Part shown: piece after piece, positions 44,658 through 52,389 of the stretch | How the letters are laid out: the number at the start of each line of letters is the position of its first letter | Position numbering within the stretch: the first letter of the stretch is position 1 | From: Azorhizobium oxalatiphilum | GTDB lineage: Bacteria > Pseudomonadota > Alphaproteobacteria > Rhizobiales > Xanthobacteraceae | Assembly: GCF_014635325.1 (NCBI RefSeq) | Contig: NZ_BMCT01000004.1 | Location: 62,001 to 126,000, forward strand | Direction of reading: 5' to 3' | Length of the DNA: 64,000 bases | The notes under the pieces: model-generated | The model's input: only the letters and a program-made list of their open reading frames with translations | Database searches by the model: none | Told to the model about the DNA's origin: nothing | Program-made: the position numbers and the translations under genes

Positions 44658-46874
44658 CTAGAACTTCGCCGTATAGGACAATTCGACGCTGCGCGGTGCG
44701 CCGATATAGATGTGCTGCGAATTGTAGCCCGACCACTCGCCATAGAAGGCATCAGTCAGGTTCCGGCCGCGCAGCCGGAGCGTTCCCGGGCCGACGTCAT
44801 AGCTGATCCAGGCATCAACGACCGTATGACCTGCCACCTCGATGGTGTTCGCGGTGTTGGTGTAGAAAGAGCTGACATACTGGAGCGAGGCGCTGACCGT
44901 CATCGGCAGCGTCGGCACCTTGTAGTCGGCCATCAGGAAGTAGGTCCACTCCGGCACGTTGGTGGGGCGGTTGCCGGCGAGGCTCATGCCGCTGGAATCG
45001 AGCAGGTTGGTATATTCCGACTTGGTGTAGGAGACATTGGTGGTCAGCTTGAGCTGGTCGGTCAGCGCGATTGCGAGTTCTGCCTCCACGCCGCGTGAGC
45101 GCTGGCTTCCGCCCTGGACCGTGAGCGCCGGATTGGCCGCGCTCGGCGTCAAGATGTTGTCCTGCTCGATCTGGAACACGGAGGCCGAGGCAACCGCCCG
45201 GTTGTTCCAGAAGGTGGATTTCACACCGGCCTCGATGGACGTGCCGGTGGAAAGTTCGAACTTCGCGCTGTCGATGTTGGCAAGGAGAAGCGAGGAGACG
45301 GGAATGGTGGCCTGATTGTACTGCGCAAAGAGAACGGTGCCCGGCAGAATCTCGTAGACCGTGCCCAGACGATAGGACACGCTCTCATAGTCCGCATCAA
45401 AGCCTGCGGATGAGAGGGCATTGAGATCAAACGTGGACTGCTCGATCTTGATGGTCTCGTAGCGGATGCCACCCACAACCAACCACTTGTCGGTGATGTT
45501 GACCGCATCCTCAGCAAACACCGCATAGGTGTCGACCGTGGAACTCAAATTCTCCCGCGTGCTGAAATTGGCAGCCGTGGTCGGTGGGAAAAAGCCGCGA
45601 TCGGGGAAATACGGGCTGACCGGCGTGGTCATGCCGAAATATCGCTGGGTGGAGAATTCCGTGTTGGTGTAGCCAAGGCCCACCGCGAAGCGATGCCGCA
45701 TCCCGCCCAGCGCGCCGTCGAAGCGCGCGCTGATCTGCTCCGACAGCACCTGCTGATCATGGGTGATCAGCACCGCCGAGCGGTCGAGCAGCCCGGTGCC
45801 CGCGTTGTACATGAACTCCTCGGAGTTCGACCAGTCGCGGTCGGACGTATAGTAGCCGAGGTCGTTGCGGATCGTCCAATTGTCGGACAGCTCATACTCC
45901 GTGCGGTTGCGGAGCCAGACGGAATCCGAGCCCATCTTGCCGTCATAGACGTTGTAATTGCGGTTCCGCAGCGCACGATCCAGGACGAGGCCGTTCGGCG
46001 CCGACACCACGCCCGTGGGCGAGATGGCTGCTGAAGCCGCGATCAGCGGCGTGCCTTCATAGGGCGTGCGGAGATCGTCATGGAAATAGTCGAGAGAGGT
46101 TGTGGTGGTCAGCCTATCCGAGAGGGCGACGGTGGCGCCGAGACTGATGGCGGCGGTCTTCGTGTCGGTATCGTCCACATACCCGTTCGACTGGCTGTAG
46201 ACACCGCTGGCGCGCAACGCTGCGTTCTGCCCCAGAGCGACATTGTAGTCCGCGCCGACCCGCACGGTACCGAAGCTGCCGTAGCTGAGGAGCGCTTGTC
46301 CGGTGTTGCGGCCGAGGATCGGCTGTTTCGTGACCAGATTGATCGTGCCGGCCAGAGCGCCGTTGCCGGAAATGACCGATGACGGCCCCTTCAGCACCTC
46401 CACGCGGTCAAAGGTGAAGCTGTCCAGATTGCGCGACATGAACTGGGAGTCCGGGGCCTGCATGCCGTCGAACATGTAGCTCACGGCACCACCGGAAAAG
46501 CCGCGAATGGAGGTTGCGCCCGGCGTGCCCGGCGCATTGCCCGACATGACGCCCGGCACGCTGTTGTAGACCTGAACCAGGGAATCGAGCCCGCGATCCT
46601 GCATCTCCTGCTGGGTCACGATATCCACGCTGGCCGGTGTCTCGAATGGCGTGAGCCCCACCAGCGATCCGGTCTCACTGCTGATCTTGAGCTTCTCGAT
46701 GTTCGGCAGCACGAGTTGCTCGGCCGCGGACGCCGCCTGTACGCTCACAGTCGCAAGCTCGATGGTGCCTTCGGACTGCTGTGCTTGAGCAGATGACCAG
46801 GAGGCGCTGCCGAGGAGAGTCAAAAGGCTGACCGATGTGGCCTGACGCCGCCAAAACGATTTTTCCAAAGACAT
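44658..46874 (-). CDS. TonB-dependent siderophore-type outer-membrane receptor
   Basis: 738 aa. A signal peptide precedes a plug domain (about residues 75-185: PFETPASVDIVTQQEMQDRG; TSIRGFSGGAVSYMFDGMQ; FDRVEVLKGPSSVISG; GTINLVTKQP) and a 22-stranded barrel ending in the canonical C-terminal aromatic (SVELSYTAKF). The sequence matches the siderophore receptor (FhuA/FpvA/FcuA) group. It is the first gene of an operon with hemP and NikABCDE-like genes, giving a full route for a metal chelate across both membranes. No FecA-type signalling extension or sigma/anti-sigma genes are seen. Confidence 0.93.
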   Translation of the reverse strand: MSLEKSFWRRQATSVSLLTLLGSASWSSAQAQQSEGTIELATVSVQAASAAEQLVLPNIEKLKISSETGSLVGLTPFETPASVDIVTQQEMQDRGLDSLVQVYNSVPGVMSGNAPGTPGATSIRGFSGGAVSYMFDGMQAPDSQFMSRNLDSFTFDRVEVLKGPSSVISGNGALAGTINLVTKQPILGRNTGQALLSYGSFGTVRVGADYNVALGQNAALRASGVYSQSNGYVDDTDTKTAAISLGATVALSDRLTTTTSLDYFHDDLRTPYEGTPLIAASAAISPTGVVSAPNGLVLDRALRNRNYNVYDGKMGSDSVWLRNRTEYELSDNWTIRNDLGYYTSDRDWSNSEEFMYNAGTGLLDRSAVLITHDQQVLSEQISARFDGALGGMRHRFAVGLGYTNTEFSTQRYFGMTTPVSPYFPDRGFFPPTTAANFSTRENLSSTVDTYAVFAEDAVNITDKWLVVGGIRYETIKIEQSTFDLNALSSAGFDADYESVSYRLGTVYEILPGTVLFAQYNQATIPVSSLLLANIDSAKFELSTGTSIEAGVKSTFWNNRAVASASVFQIEQDNILTPSAANPALTVQGGSQRSRGVEAELAIALTDQLKLTTNVSYTKSEYTNLLDSSGMSLAGNRPTNVPEWTYFLMADYKVPTLPMTVSASLQYVSSFYTNTANTIEVAGHTVVDAWISYDVGPGTLRLRGRNLTDAFYGEWSGYNSQHIYIGAPRSVELSYTAKF

Positions 46875-47278
46875 GAAACTCTCGCCCTCACGCGCCGCCA
46901 GCCCGTCGCCGGAAAACGCACCAATCTCATTGCGATGGGAGGCTTGGTGTCAGCGCGCCATTGCTGCCGCGCGTGAACGCTGATCGTGCCGAGATGGATG
47001 AACGAGACGGCTTTCGCAGTCCCCGTCCTTGCCAACTCACTGAACCAAAGCCCCTTTTTCACAGGGCAGCACCCTGATTCCAAGCCGTTACCCAAAGTAA
47101 CTGATACAATGTATCTTTTATGGATGCCAGCTGTTTTTGAGTGCGATGCACAGCGCATGTCGCATGCCGGCGACGGCCGGTTGGGGCAGATGGGTATGCG
47201 CGAGGGCGAAAGGGCGTGGGGTCAAGCTCCGGCTTGGTCGGAGCTTGACTTGATCTGCCCACGCTGGAGCGCAGGCCG
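46875..47278. other. 404-bp intergenic region between two TonB receptor genes
   Basis: No gene is supported here; a minus-strand open frame overlapping the receptor start has no domain and is rejected. The segment is the promoter/leader region of the receptor operon starting at 46874 and also holds the 3' end of the copper receptor transcript. Two adjacent palindromes at 47087-47115 are its main structured element. Confidence 0.6.
47087..47115. promoter_or_regulatory. Twin palindromes upstream of the receptor-HemP-Nik operon
   Basis: GTTAC-CCAAA-GTAAC (47087-47101) and GATACA-A-TGTATC (47103-47115) are perfect inverted repeats separated by one base, in an AT-rich island about 215 bp before the receptor start. 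They suggest binding of a dimeric metalloregulator (Fur/Zur/Irr class or NikR-like), but neither matches a consensus I can name with confidence. Confidence 0.4.
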
Positions 47279-49501
47279 TCAGAACTTGACGGTCACACGC
47301 GTGTTGACGGAGCGACCGGCACCGGCCACCGCATAGCCCCAGACGGGCGAGGTGCCCATCATGGAGGTCTCCTGATAGTTCACGAGGTTGGCGCCGCCGA
47401 GGGGCAGATCGTAGTTGGTGTCCAGGATGTTATCGACACCGAAGTCGATGCGGACCGTGTTCCACTGATAGGCGGTGCGGAAGTTGAGCAAGGCGTAAGC
47501 ATCGGTCTCGACCTCGTTGCGCACCTGGCTGACCTCGGTCTTCGAGCCCACCATCTGCACCTCGAACGTGCTGGTCCAGTTGCCGATGGTGTGGTCCAGC
47601 GCCAGCGTGCCGTTCACCGGCATGATATGGTAGAGGTTCACCCCGTCGGTGCGTTCGCCGCGCACGAAATTCAGGTTCCCGCGCAGCACGCCGCGTCCGT
47701 AGCCGAGGTTGTCCCAGAGCGTCAGCTTGCCGTCGAGATTCACGCCGTAAAGATAGGCGTCGTGGTTGGCGAACTGGAGATAGACGAAGGTGTTCGTTGC
47801 CGTGAGATTGTTCGATAGGCTCGACAGGCAGCCGGCAAGCGCACAGCGGTCGGCGTCGATATAGTCCTGCACGTAGCTGTAATAGGGCGAGACGCGCAAC
47901 TGCCAGACTTTCTGCTGCGGGTCATGCCAATCGGCCGTGAAGCTGATCGTGTGCGCCTTTTCCGGCTCGAGATCCAGATTGCCCACATAGCCGTTGCCGT
48001 CGCCGAACCACCCGATCATGGACATGGCCATGGCGCTGGTGGACCAGGTGTAGCGATCGTAGAGGTTCGGTGAACGCGTCTTGCGGGCGAGGCCGAATTC
48101 GTAGGTGCTGGACGGGTTGGGCGTGTAGCGCAGGATGGCGGAGCCGTCGATGTTGAAATCGGTTTTGGCGTGGTCCTGCGCATTGAAGGCGTCGGCCGCA
48201 GCACCGTACATCATGGCGTTGTAGCCCTGCACATCGCCGGTATTCATCCAGACGATATCGTTGCGGATGCCGAAGACGCCGGTCCACTGGCTGTCGAAAT
48301 GGCGCTCCCATTCGGCGAAGGTGCCGAGGCGCGTGCGCGTGCCGTTGTTGATGGTGGTGAAGGTGTCGGGGCTCATCATCATGGAGCCGTCGACAGGCGG
48401 CCACCAGTCATCGAGCAGGTTGTAGAACAGCTCGTTGCCGACGCGCACGGTGTCATGGGGCGACACGTTGAAGGTCGCCTTCACATTGTAGCCGATGTTG
48501 GTGCTGCGGGTATCCATGGGCATGTCGCCGCTCTTGTCCGGCTGGATGAAGCCCATGGTGTGCCGGACCCGGCTGAAGAAGGTGCTGGCCTCGACCTGGC
48601 CCCAGTCGAACTGCCCCTCATAGCGTCCGTTGACGAAGAAGGAGCGGTTGTCGACGAGGTCCATATATTGGTTGGGATAGCCCTGATAGGGGATGAACTG
48701 GCCACCGAGTTGCACCGTGAACAGGTTGCCGGCGTCCCGCTTCGAGATGCTCACCGCATGGTTCTGCGTCTCGTACATGGTGGACTTGATCTTGGTGCCG
48801 TCACCGGCAGTGTAGTCGCTCGCCCGCGACCAGCCGCCGGTATAGGTGATGTTGGTGTCCTCGTTCGACATGGTGGCGGTGGCATCCGCGCCGAAGGCGT
48901 TGCCGTTGCTGCGGTAGAAGCCGGACACGCTGCCGCTGGTGGTGATCTGCTGGCCCGAAGTGAAGGTCGGCGGGGAGACTTCGACTTTCACCTTCGCGCC
49001 GGTGAAATCACCACCGACACTGACCGGGGCGGTCGCCGTGTAGACCGTCGCATTGGCGATCATGGCCGGATTGACGAACGACATGGGCGGATTCATCTCG
49101 TTCGGGCAGGCCACGCCATACAGCATGTCGTTGACCGAGACCTGCACGCGATCCGCGCCCATGCCGTTGATCGCGGGCAGGCTGGAAACGCCGCCGGCAC
49201 CCCATGTGGCGCCGCCCGGCACGCGGTTGATGAGCGAGCCGCTGTCGCTGGTCGACATGGCTGCCGTGCTCGCCACCATGGACGAGATGGTCGCGGCATC
49301 GAGCGGCAGGAAGAGGTCGCCGTCGGCATTGCCGCTTCCGCCAGCGGAGGTGTCGAAGGCGGGCGCCTGAACGACGACGGACGGAAGGGGAAGAGGTTCG
49401 TCGACGGTTTGCTGGGCCATGGCCGGAGCCGCGACCGTGGAGGCAAGGAGGAAGGCGACGCCCTGCTGTCGCAGGCGTCGTTGCATATAGGGAGCGCGCA
49501 T
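47279..49501 (-). CDS. TonB-dependent copper receptor (OprC/NosA-like)
   Basis: 740 aa: signal peptide to about Ala29, plug domain (VPGGATWGAGGVSSLPAIN; GMGADRVQVSVNDMLYG) and a barrel with C-terminal VNTRVTVKF. Both copper-binding motifs described for Pseudomonas OprC occur at the expected places: Cys132-X3-Met136 (ACPNEMNPP) and His314-X-Met316 (VRHTMGF). OprC/NosA bind and import copper, in denitrifiers for nitrous oxide reductase. A DUF2946-like gene lies 114 bp upstream on the same strand. No nos genes are in the window. The motif match makes copper the best-supported ligand. Confidence 0.87.
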   Translation of the reverse strand: MRAPYMQRRLRQQGVAFLLASTVAAPAMAQQTVDEPLPLPSVVVQAPAFDTSAGGSGNADGDLFLPLDAATISSMVASTAAMSTSDSGSLINRVPGGATWGAGGVSSLPAINGMGADRVQVSVNDMLYGVACPNEMNPPMSFVNPAMIANATVYTATAPVSVGGDFTGAKVKVEVSPPTFTSGQQITTSGSVSGFYRSNGNAFGADATATMSNEDTNITYTGGWSRASDYTAGDGTKIKSTMYETQNHAVSISKRDAGNLFTVQLGGQFIPYQGYPNQYMDLVDNRSFFVNGRYEGQFDWGQVEASTFFSRVRHTMGFIQPDKSGDMPMDTRSTNIGYNVKATFNVSPHDTVRVGNELFYNLLDDWWPPVDGSMMMSPDTFTTINNGTRTRLGTFAEWERHFDSQWTGVFGIRNDIVWMNTGDVQGYNAMMYGAAADAFNAQDHAKTDFNIDGSAILRYTPNPSSTYEFGLARKTRSPNLYDRYTWSTSAMAMSMIGWFGDGNGYVGNLDLEPEKAHTISFTADWHDPQQKVWQLRVSPYYSYVQDYIDADRCALAGCLSSLSNNLTATNTFVYLQFANHDAYLYGVNLDGKLTLWDNLGYGRGVLRGNLNFVRGERTDGVNLYHIMPVNGTLALDHTIGNWTSTFEVQMVGSKTEVSQVRNEVETDAYALLNFRTAYQWNTVRIDFGVDNILDTNYDLPLGGANLVNYQETSMMGTSPVWGYAVAGAGRSVNTRVTVKF

Positions 49502-49615
49502 GGGGGCTACCTTCGGATGGATCTGTGGGAACGATGCAGCGTCCGTGCGCGCCCGGTCACGCCTCGCGTGAGGTGTGCCGTTCGCATCGATGAGACACCG
49601 CTGTGCTGCTGAAGA

Positions 49616-50002
49616 TCAGATCGCGGAAGGGGGGCCCCGGGCGCCGAAGGCCCGCAATGTGCGGTGAGGCAGGGCAACGGTTGCAATGTCAAACGGGAGG
49701 GCAGTGCCGCTTCCCAGGTCCACCGGGCTGCCATCCGCCGCGGGCGAAGGCGCAAAACCCGGCCAGGCCATGACGCAACCGAGCTGACAGCAGACCGGAA
49801 CGGAATGCGTCCCGCTGTCATCGGTGGTGCCGCCATCATCCGTCTGCGTCGACCCCACACAGAGTATGAGGTCGTGTCCGAGCGTATCGGCGCGCGCTTC
49901 CACCCTGGCCGCGAACCCCGTGATCAGGAGTTGCAGCACCAGTGCGTAGGCGATCGCCATGGCGATCGGAAAACGCCAGCGTGAGGGAGGGCGGATGGTC
50001 AT
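49616..50002 (-). CDS. Small Cys-containing DUF2946-like protein
   Basis: 128 aa. An N-terminal hydrophobic segment (AMAIAYALVLQLLITGFAA) acts as signal peptide or anchor. The remainder has HDLILCVG and the cluster VPVCCQLGCVMAW, giving four cysteines plus nearby His and Met suited to copper binding. DUF2946 proteins commonly accompany copper-related genes; the one here precedes the OprC-like receptor on the same strand and is likely co-transcribed. A periplasmic copper-handling role is inferred. Confidence 0.7.
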   Translation of the reverse strand: MTIRPPSRWRFPIAMAIAYALVLQLLITGFAARVEARADTLGHDLILCVGSTQTDDGGTTDDSGTHSVPVCCQLGCVMAWPGFAPSPAADGSPVDLGSGTALPFDIATVALPHRTLRAFGARGPPSAI

Positions 50003-50142
50003 CGAATCCCAGCTTCGAACGACGTCTTATAGGCGGCACCGGACGCCGGTGTCGCGGGCTATTTCGTCGCGTCGGTCTGCGGCGGCTGTCCGCAGTTTGG
50101 AGCGAATTGACGGTGGGCCGATGATCCCATAGCGTCCATCGT

Positions 50143-50317
50143 GACGGTTCCCGAGAGGGATCAAATGGGAATGTGGTTCGGATGGGGTTCGCCCCGTCCA
50201 ATGCCGCGGCTGTCCCCGCAACTGTAGGCGGCGAGCCTCTCGTCATCGGCCACTGGGCGTCAATGCCTGGGAAGGCGGCGAGACGGCAATGACCCGTGAG
50301 CCAGGAGACCTGCCGTC
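50143..50317 (+). promoter_or_regulatory. Cobalamin (B12) riboswitch
   Basis: All hallmark elements occur in order on the plus strand: closing stem GACGG (50143-50147) / CCGTC (50313-50317); TGGGAA (50166-50171); the core GCTGTCCCCGCAACTGT (50209-50225) followed by GGCGG; GCCACTGGG (50249-50257); TGGGAAGGCGGC (50268-50279); GATGACCC-like AATGACCCG; and an exact B12 box AGCCAGGAGACCTGCC (50299-50314). It is an adenosyl- or methylcobalamin sensing aptamer. The only gene it can control is the porin at 50435. A 117-nt segment between aptamer and ATG serves as expression platform, in which GTCGGCA (50374-50380) can pair with TGCCGAC (50411-50417) just before the ribosome-binding site. Confidence 0.95.
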
Positions 50318-50434
50318 AACCGTGGTTGCACGCAAGCTCGTCGGGCGGGGGTGTCCTGATGGTGGCCAATGCCGTCGGCAAGACGGAGGAAGCCGGTGTT
50401 TGCGGTGACGTGCCGACTGCCGCTGAGGGCTTTC

Positions 50435-51880
50435 ATGCCTTACGTTTCCGTTCTGCCGGCCTCCTGGGGACTGTCCATTCGTGGTGCCGCCCTCGGCCTT
50501 CTCGCATCCGTGGCGCTGTTCCCGGTGCTCGGTCGGGCGGCGCTTGCAGCAGATGAGGCAGTCACGGCTTCGGCCCCCGCTGCGGAGGAGGCCGCGCCCT
50601 CCATCGCCCCGCAGCTGGGTTGGCTCGGCGATTGGGGCGGGGCCCGGACGAAGCTGGCCGATGCCGGGGTGCAGGTCGGCGTGAATTACATCGGTGAGCT
50701 GTGGCGCAACACGCAAGGCGGCCTCGGAACCGGCACGGCATATAACGGTCGCTTCCAGTTCAGCCTCGATGCCGATCTGGACAAGCTGTTCCACTGGAGC
50801 GGCGCCACCTTCCATGTCAGCGCCCTGCAGATCCAGGGCTCGGGCTTTTCCGGCCAATATCTCGGCAACATCATGGGGGTGAGCAATGTTGACGCGCTCT
50901 CCTCCACCCGCCTGTTCGAGCTCTACCTCGAGCAGAGCTTCGCCGATGGCAAGGCGAGCCTGCGCTTCGGCCAGCTCTCGGCGGATTCCGAGTTCGCTGC
51001 CAGCGACAATGGCGCGCTGTTCATCAATTCCACCTTCGGCTGGCCCGCATTATTTGCGGCCGATCTGCCGAGCGGCGGCCCGGCCTATCCCTTGGCCACG
51101 CCGGGCGTACGGCTGAAGCTGACGCCCACCGAAGACTTCTCCTTCATGCTCGGCCTCTTCAATGGCAATCCCGCACCCTGCTGCGGCGATCCGCAGGTGG
51201 AGAACCGGCACGGCCTGAATTTCGTCGTGGACCAGGGCGTGTTCGTGATCGGCGAGGCCGCCTACAAGTACAACACCGCACCCGATGCGCAGTGGCTGCC
51301 CGGCACGGTGAAGGTCGGCGCGTGGTACAATTCGAACGCCATGCCGAACCAGCGCTACGACATCTTCGGCATTCCGCTCGCCAGTCCCGACAGCATTGGC
51401 ATCCCGGCCGAGAAGAGCGGCGACTATGCGGTGTACGCGATCGTCGATCAGATGCTGTATCGCAAGCCGGGCACGAAGGATCAGGGCATCGGTGTGTTCG
51501 GGCGCATCACCGCCGCACCGGGCGCCCAGAACCAGATCGGCTTCTATGCGGACGGTGGCGTGAACTTCAAGGGCATGGTTCCCGGCCGCGAGGACGACTC
51601 TTTCGGCGTGGCCTTCGGAACCTCCCGCGTGTCTTCGGCCGCGCGCGGCTTCGATGCCGACACTGCCTTGTACACTGGGGCCTATTATCCGGTGCGCGGC
51701 AGCGAGACGGTTCTGGAAGTCACCTATTCCGCACAGATCACGCCCGGCTTCACCATTCAGCCGGACTTCCAGTACATCTGGAACCCCGGTGGCGGCGTCC
51801 TCAACCCCAACGACCCGCTGGGACTTTCGACCGTGAAGAATGCCGCCGTTTTCGGCGTGCGGACGACCATCAACTATTGA
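50435..51880 (+). CDS. OprB-type (carbohydrate-selective) outer-membrane porin
   Basis: 481 aa from ATG 50435, preceded by GAGGG and placed right before a signal peptide (MPYVSVLPASWGLSIRG ... ALAADE); an upstream in-frame ATG at 50369 would add an improbable basic stretch. The OprB family signature is present: WLGDWGGARTKLADAGVQV near residue 55, FELYLEQSFADGKASLRFGQL near 170, and a C-terminal ending VKNAAVFGVRTTINY. Such porins let sugars and other small solutes across the outer membrane. Control by a cobalamin riboswitch is unexpected and suggests that this member passes corrinoids, their precursors, or a substrate of B12-dependent metabolism. Confidence 0.88.
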   Translation: MPYVSVLPASWGLSIRGAALGLLASVALFPVLGRAALAADEAVTASAPAAEEAAPSIAPQLGWLGDWGGARTKLADAGVQVGVNYIGELWRNTQGGLGTGTAYNGRFQFSLDADLDKLFHWSGATFHVSALQIQGSGFSGQYLGNIMGVSNVDALSSTRLFELYLEQSFADGKASLRFGQLSADSEFAASDNGALFINSTFGWPALFAADLPSGGPAYPLATPGVRLKLTPTEDFSFMLGLFNGNPAPCCGDPQVENRHGLNFVVDQGVFVIGEAAYKYNTAPDAQWLPGTVKVGAWYNSNAMPNQRYDIFGIPLASPDSIGIPAEKSGDYAVYAIVDQMLYRKPGTKDQGIGVFGRITAAPGAQNQIGFYADGGVNFKGMVPGREDDSFGVAFGTSRVSSAARGFDADTALYTGAYYPVRGSETVLEVTYSAQITPGFTIQPDFQYIWNPGGGVLNPNDPLGLSTVKNAAVFGVRTTINY

Positions 51881-51908
51881 GGCTGACTTCCACGATCCGG
51901 ACCGGTGA

Positions 51909-52256
51909 TCATTCGACCGCGCAGATGTCGGATCGCACGAGGAAGCGTCGCTCGCGGCCGTTGTCGAGGGAGAACATGCCGCCGCGTCCCTGCACCACGT
52001 CCAGCGTCAGGCGGGTGTGCTTCCAGACCTCGAACTGCGCGGCGCCCATATAGAAGGGCGTCTCGCCGATGCTGCCCAGGAGCACGTCGCGGTCGCCGAT
52101 GATGAAGTCGCCGCGCGGATAGCACATGGGCGAGGAACCGTCGCAGCAGCCGCCGGACTGGTGGAACAGCACCGGGCCATGATCGGCGATGATCTCATCG
52201 AGCAGTGCTATCGCGGCAGGCGTGGCGCTGACCTGAGACTGTGGCGACGTCGGCAT
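51909..52256 (-). CDS. DUF779 domain protein
   Basis: 115 aa from ATG 52256, which has GGAG seven bases upstream; ATG 52286 in frame is less likely. The sequence contains the DUF779 hallmark HQSGGCCDGSSPMCYPRGDF and the C-terminal FLVRSDICAVE. DUF779 proteins are regularly encoded next to aldehyde or alcohol dehydrogenases regulated by AcoR-like proteins, as here, but their biochemical role is unknown to me. The Cys-Cys/Cys motif could bind metal. It lies 133 bp downstream of the aldehyde dehydrogenase gene on the same strand. Confidence 0.88.
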   Translation of the reverse strand: MPTSPQSQVSATPAAIALLDEIIADHGPVLFHQSGGCCDGSSPMCYPRGDFIIGDRDVLLGSIGETPFYMGAAQFEVWKHTRLTLDVVQGRGGMFSLDNGRERRFLVRSDICAVE

Positions 52257-52336
52257 GGCACGCTCCGGAAGAAAATGGCACCGCATTTTCCGAAGCCCTG
52301 AACGGAGTTCGGCTCATGCGGTGCCAGGTGCAGCGC

Positions 52337-52370
52337 GTCCCTGCCGGGCGGGTAGGGGGGCGGCAGGGAC
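52337..52370 (-). terminator. Hairpin after the aldehyde dehydrogenase gene
   Basis: GTCCCTGCCG and CGGCAGGGAC form a perfect 10-bp stem with a 14-nt loop, 19 bp past the aldehyde dehydrogenase stop on the minus strand. No T-run follows. It probably attenuates transcription into the DUF779 gene. Confidence 0.5.
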
Positions 52371-52389
52371 GGCCCAGGGATGGGATCGC

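Noticed and set aside
46820-47158. Minus-strand 112-codon frame before the TonB receptor
   Set aside because: It overlaps the receptor start and the palindromic region and has no domain or start signal.
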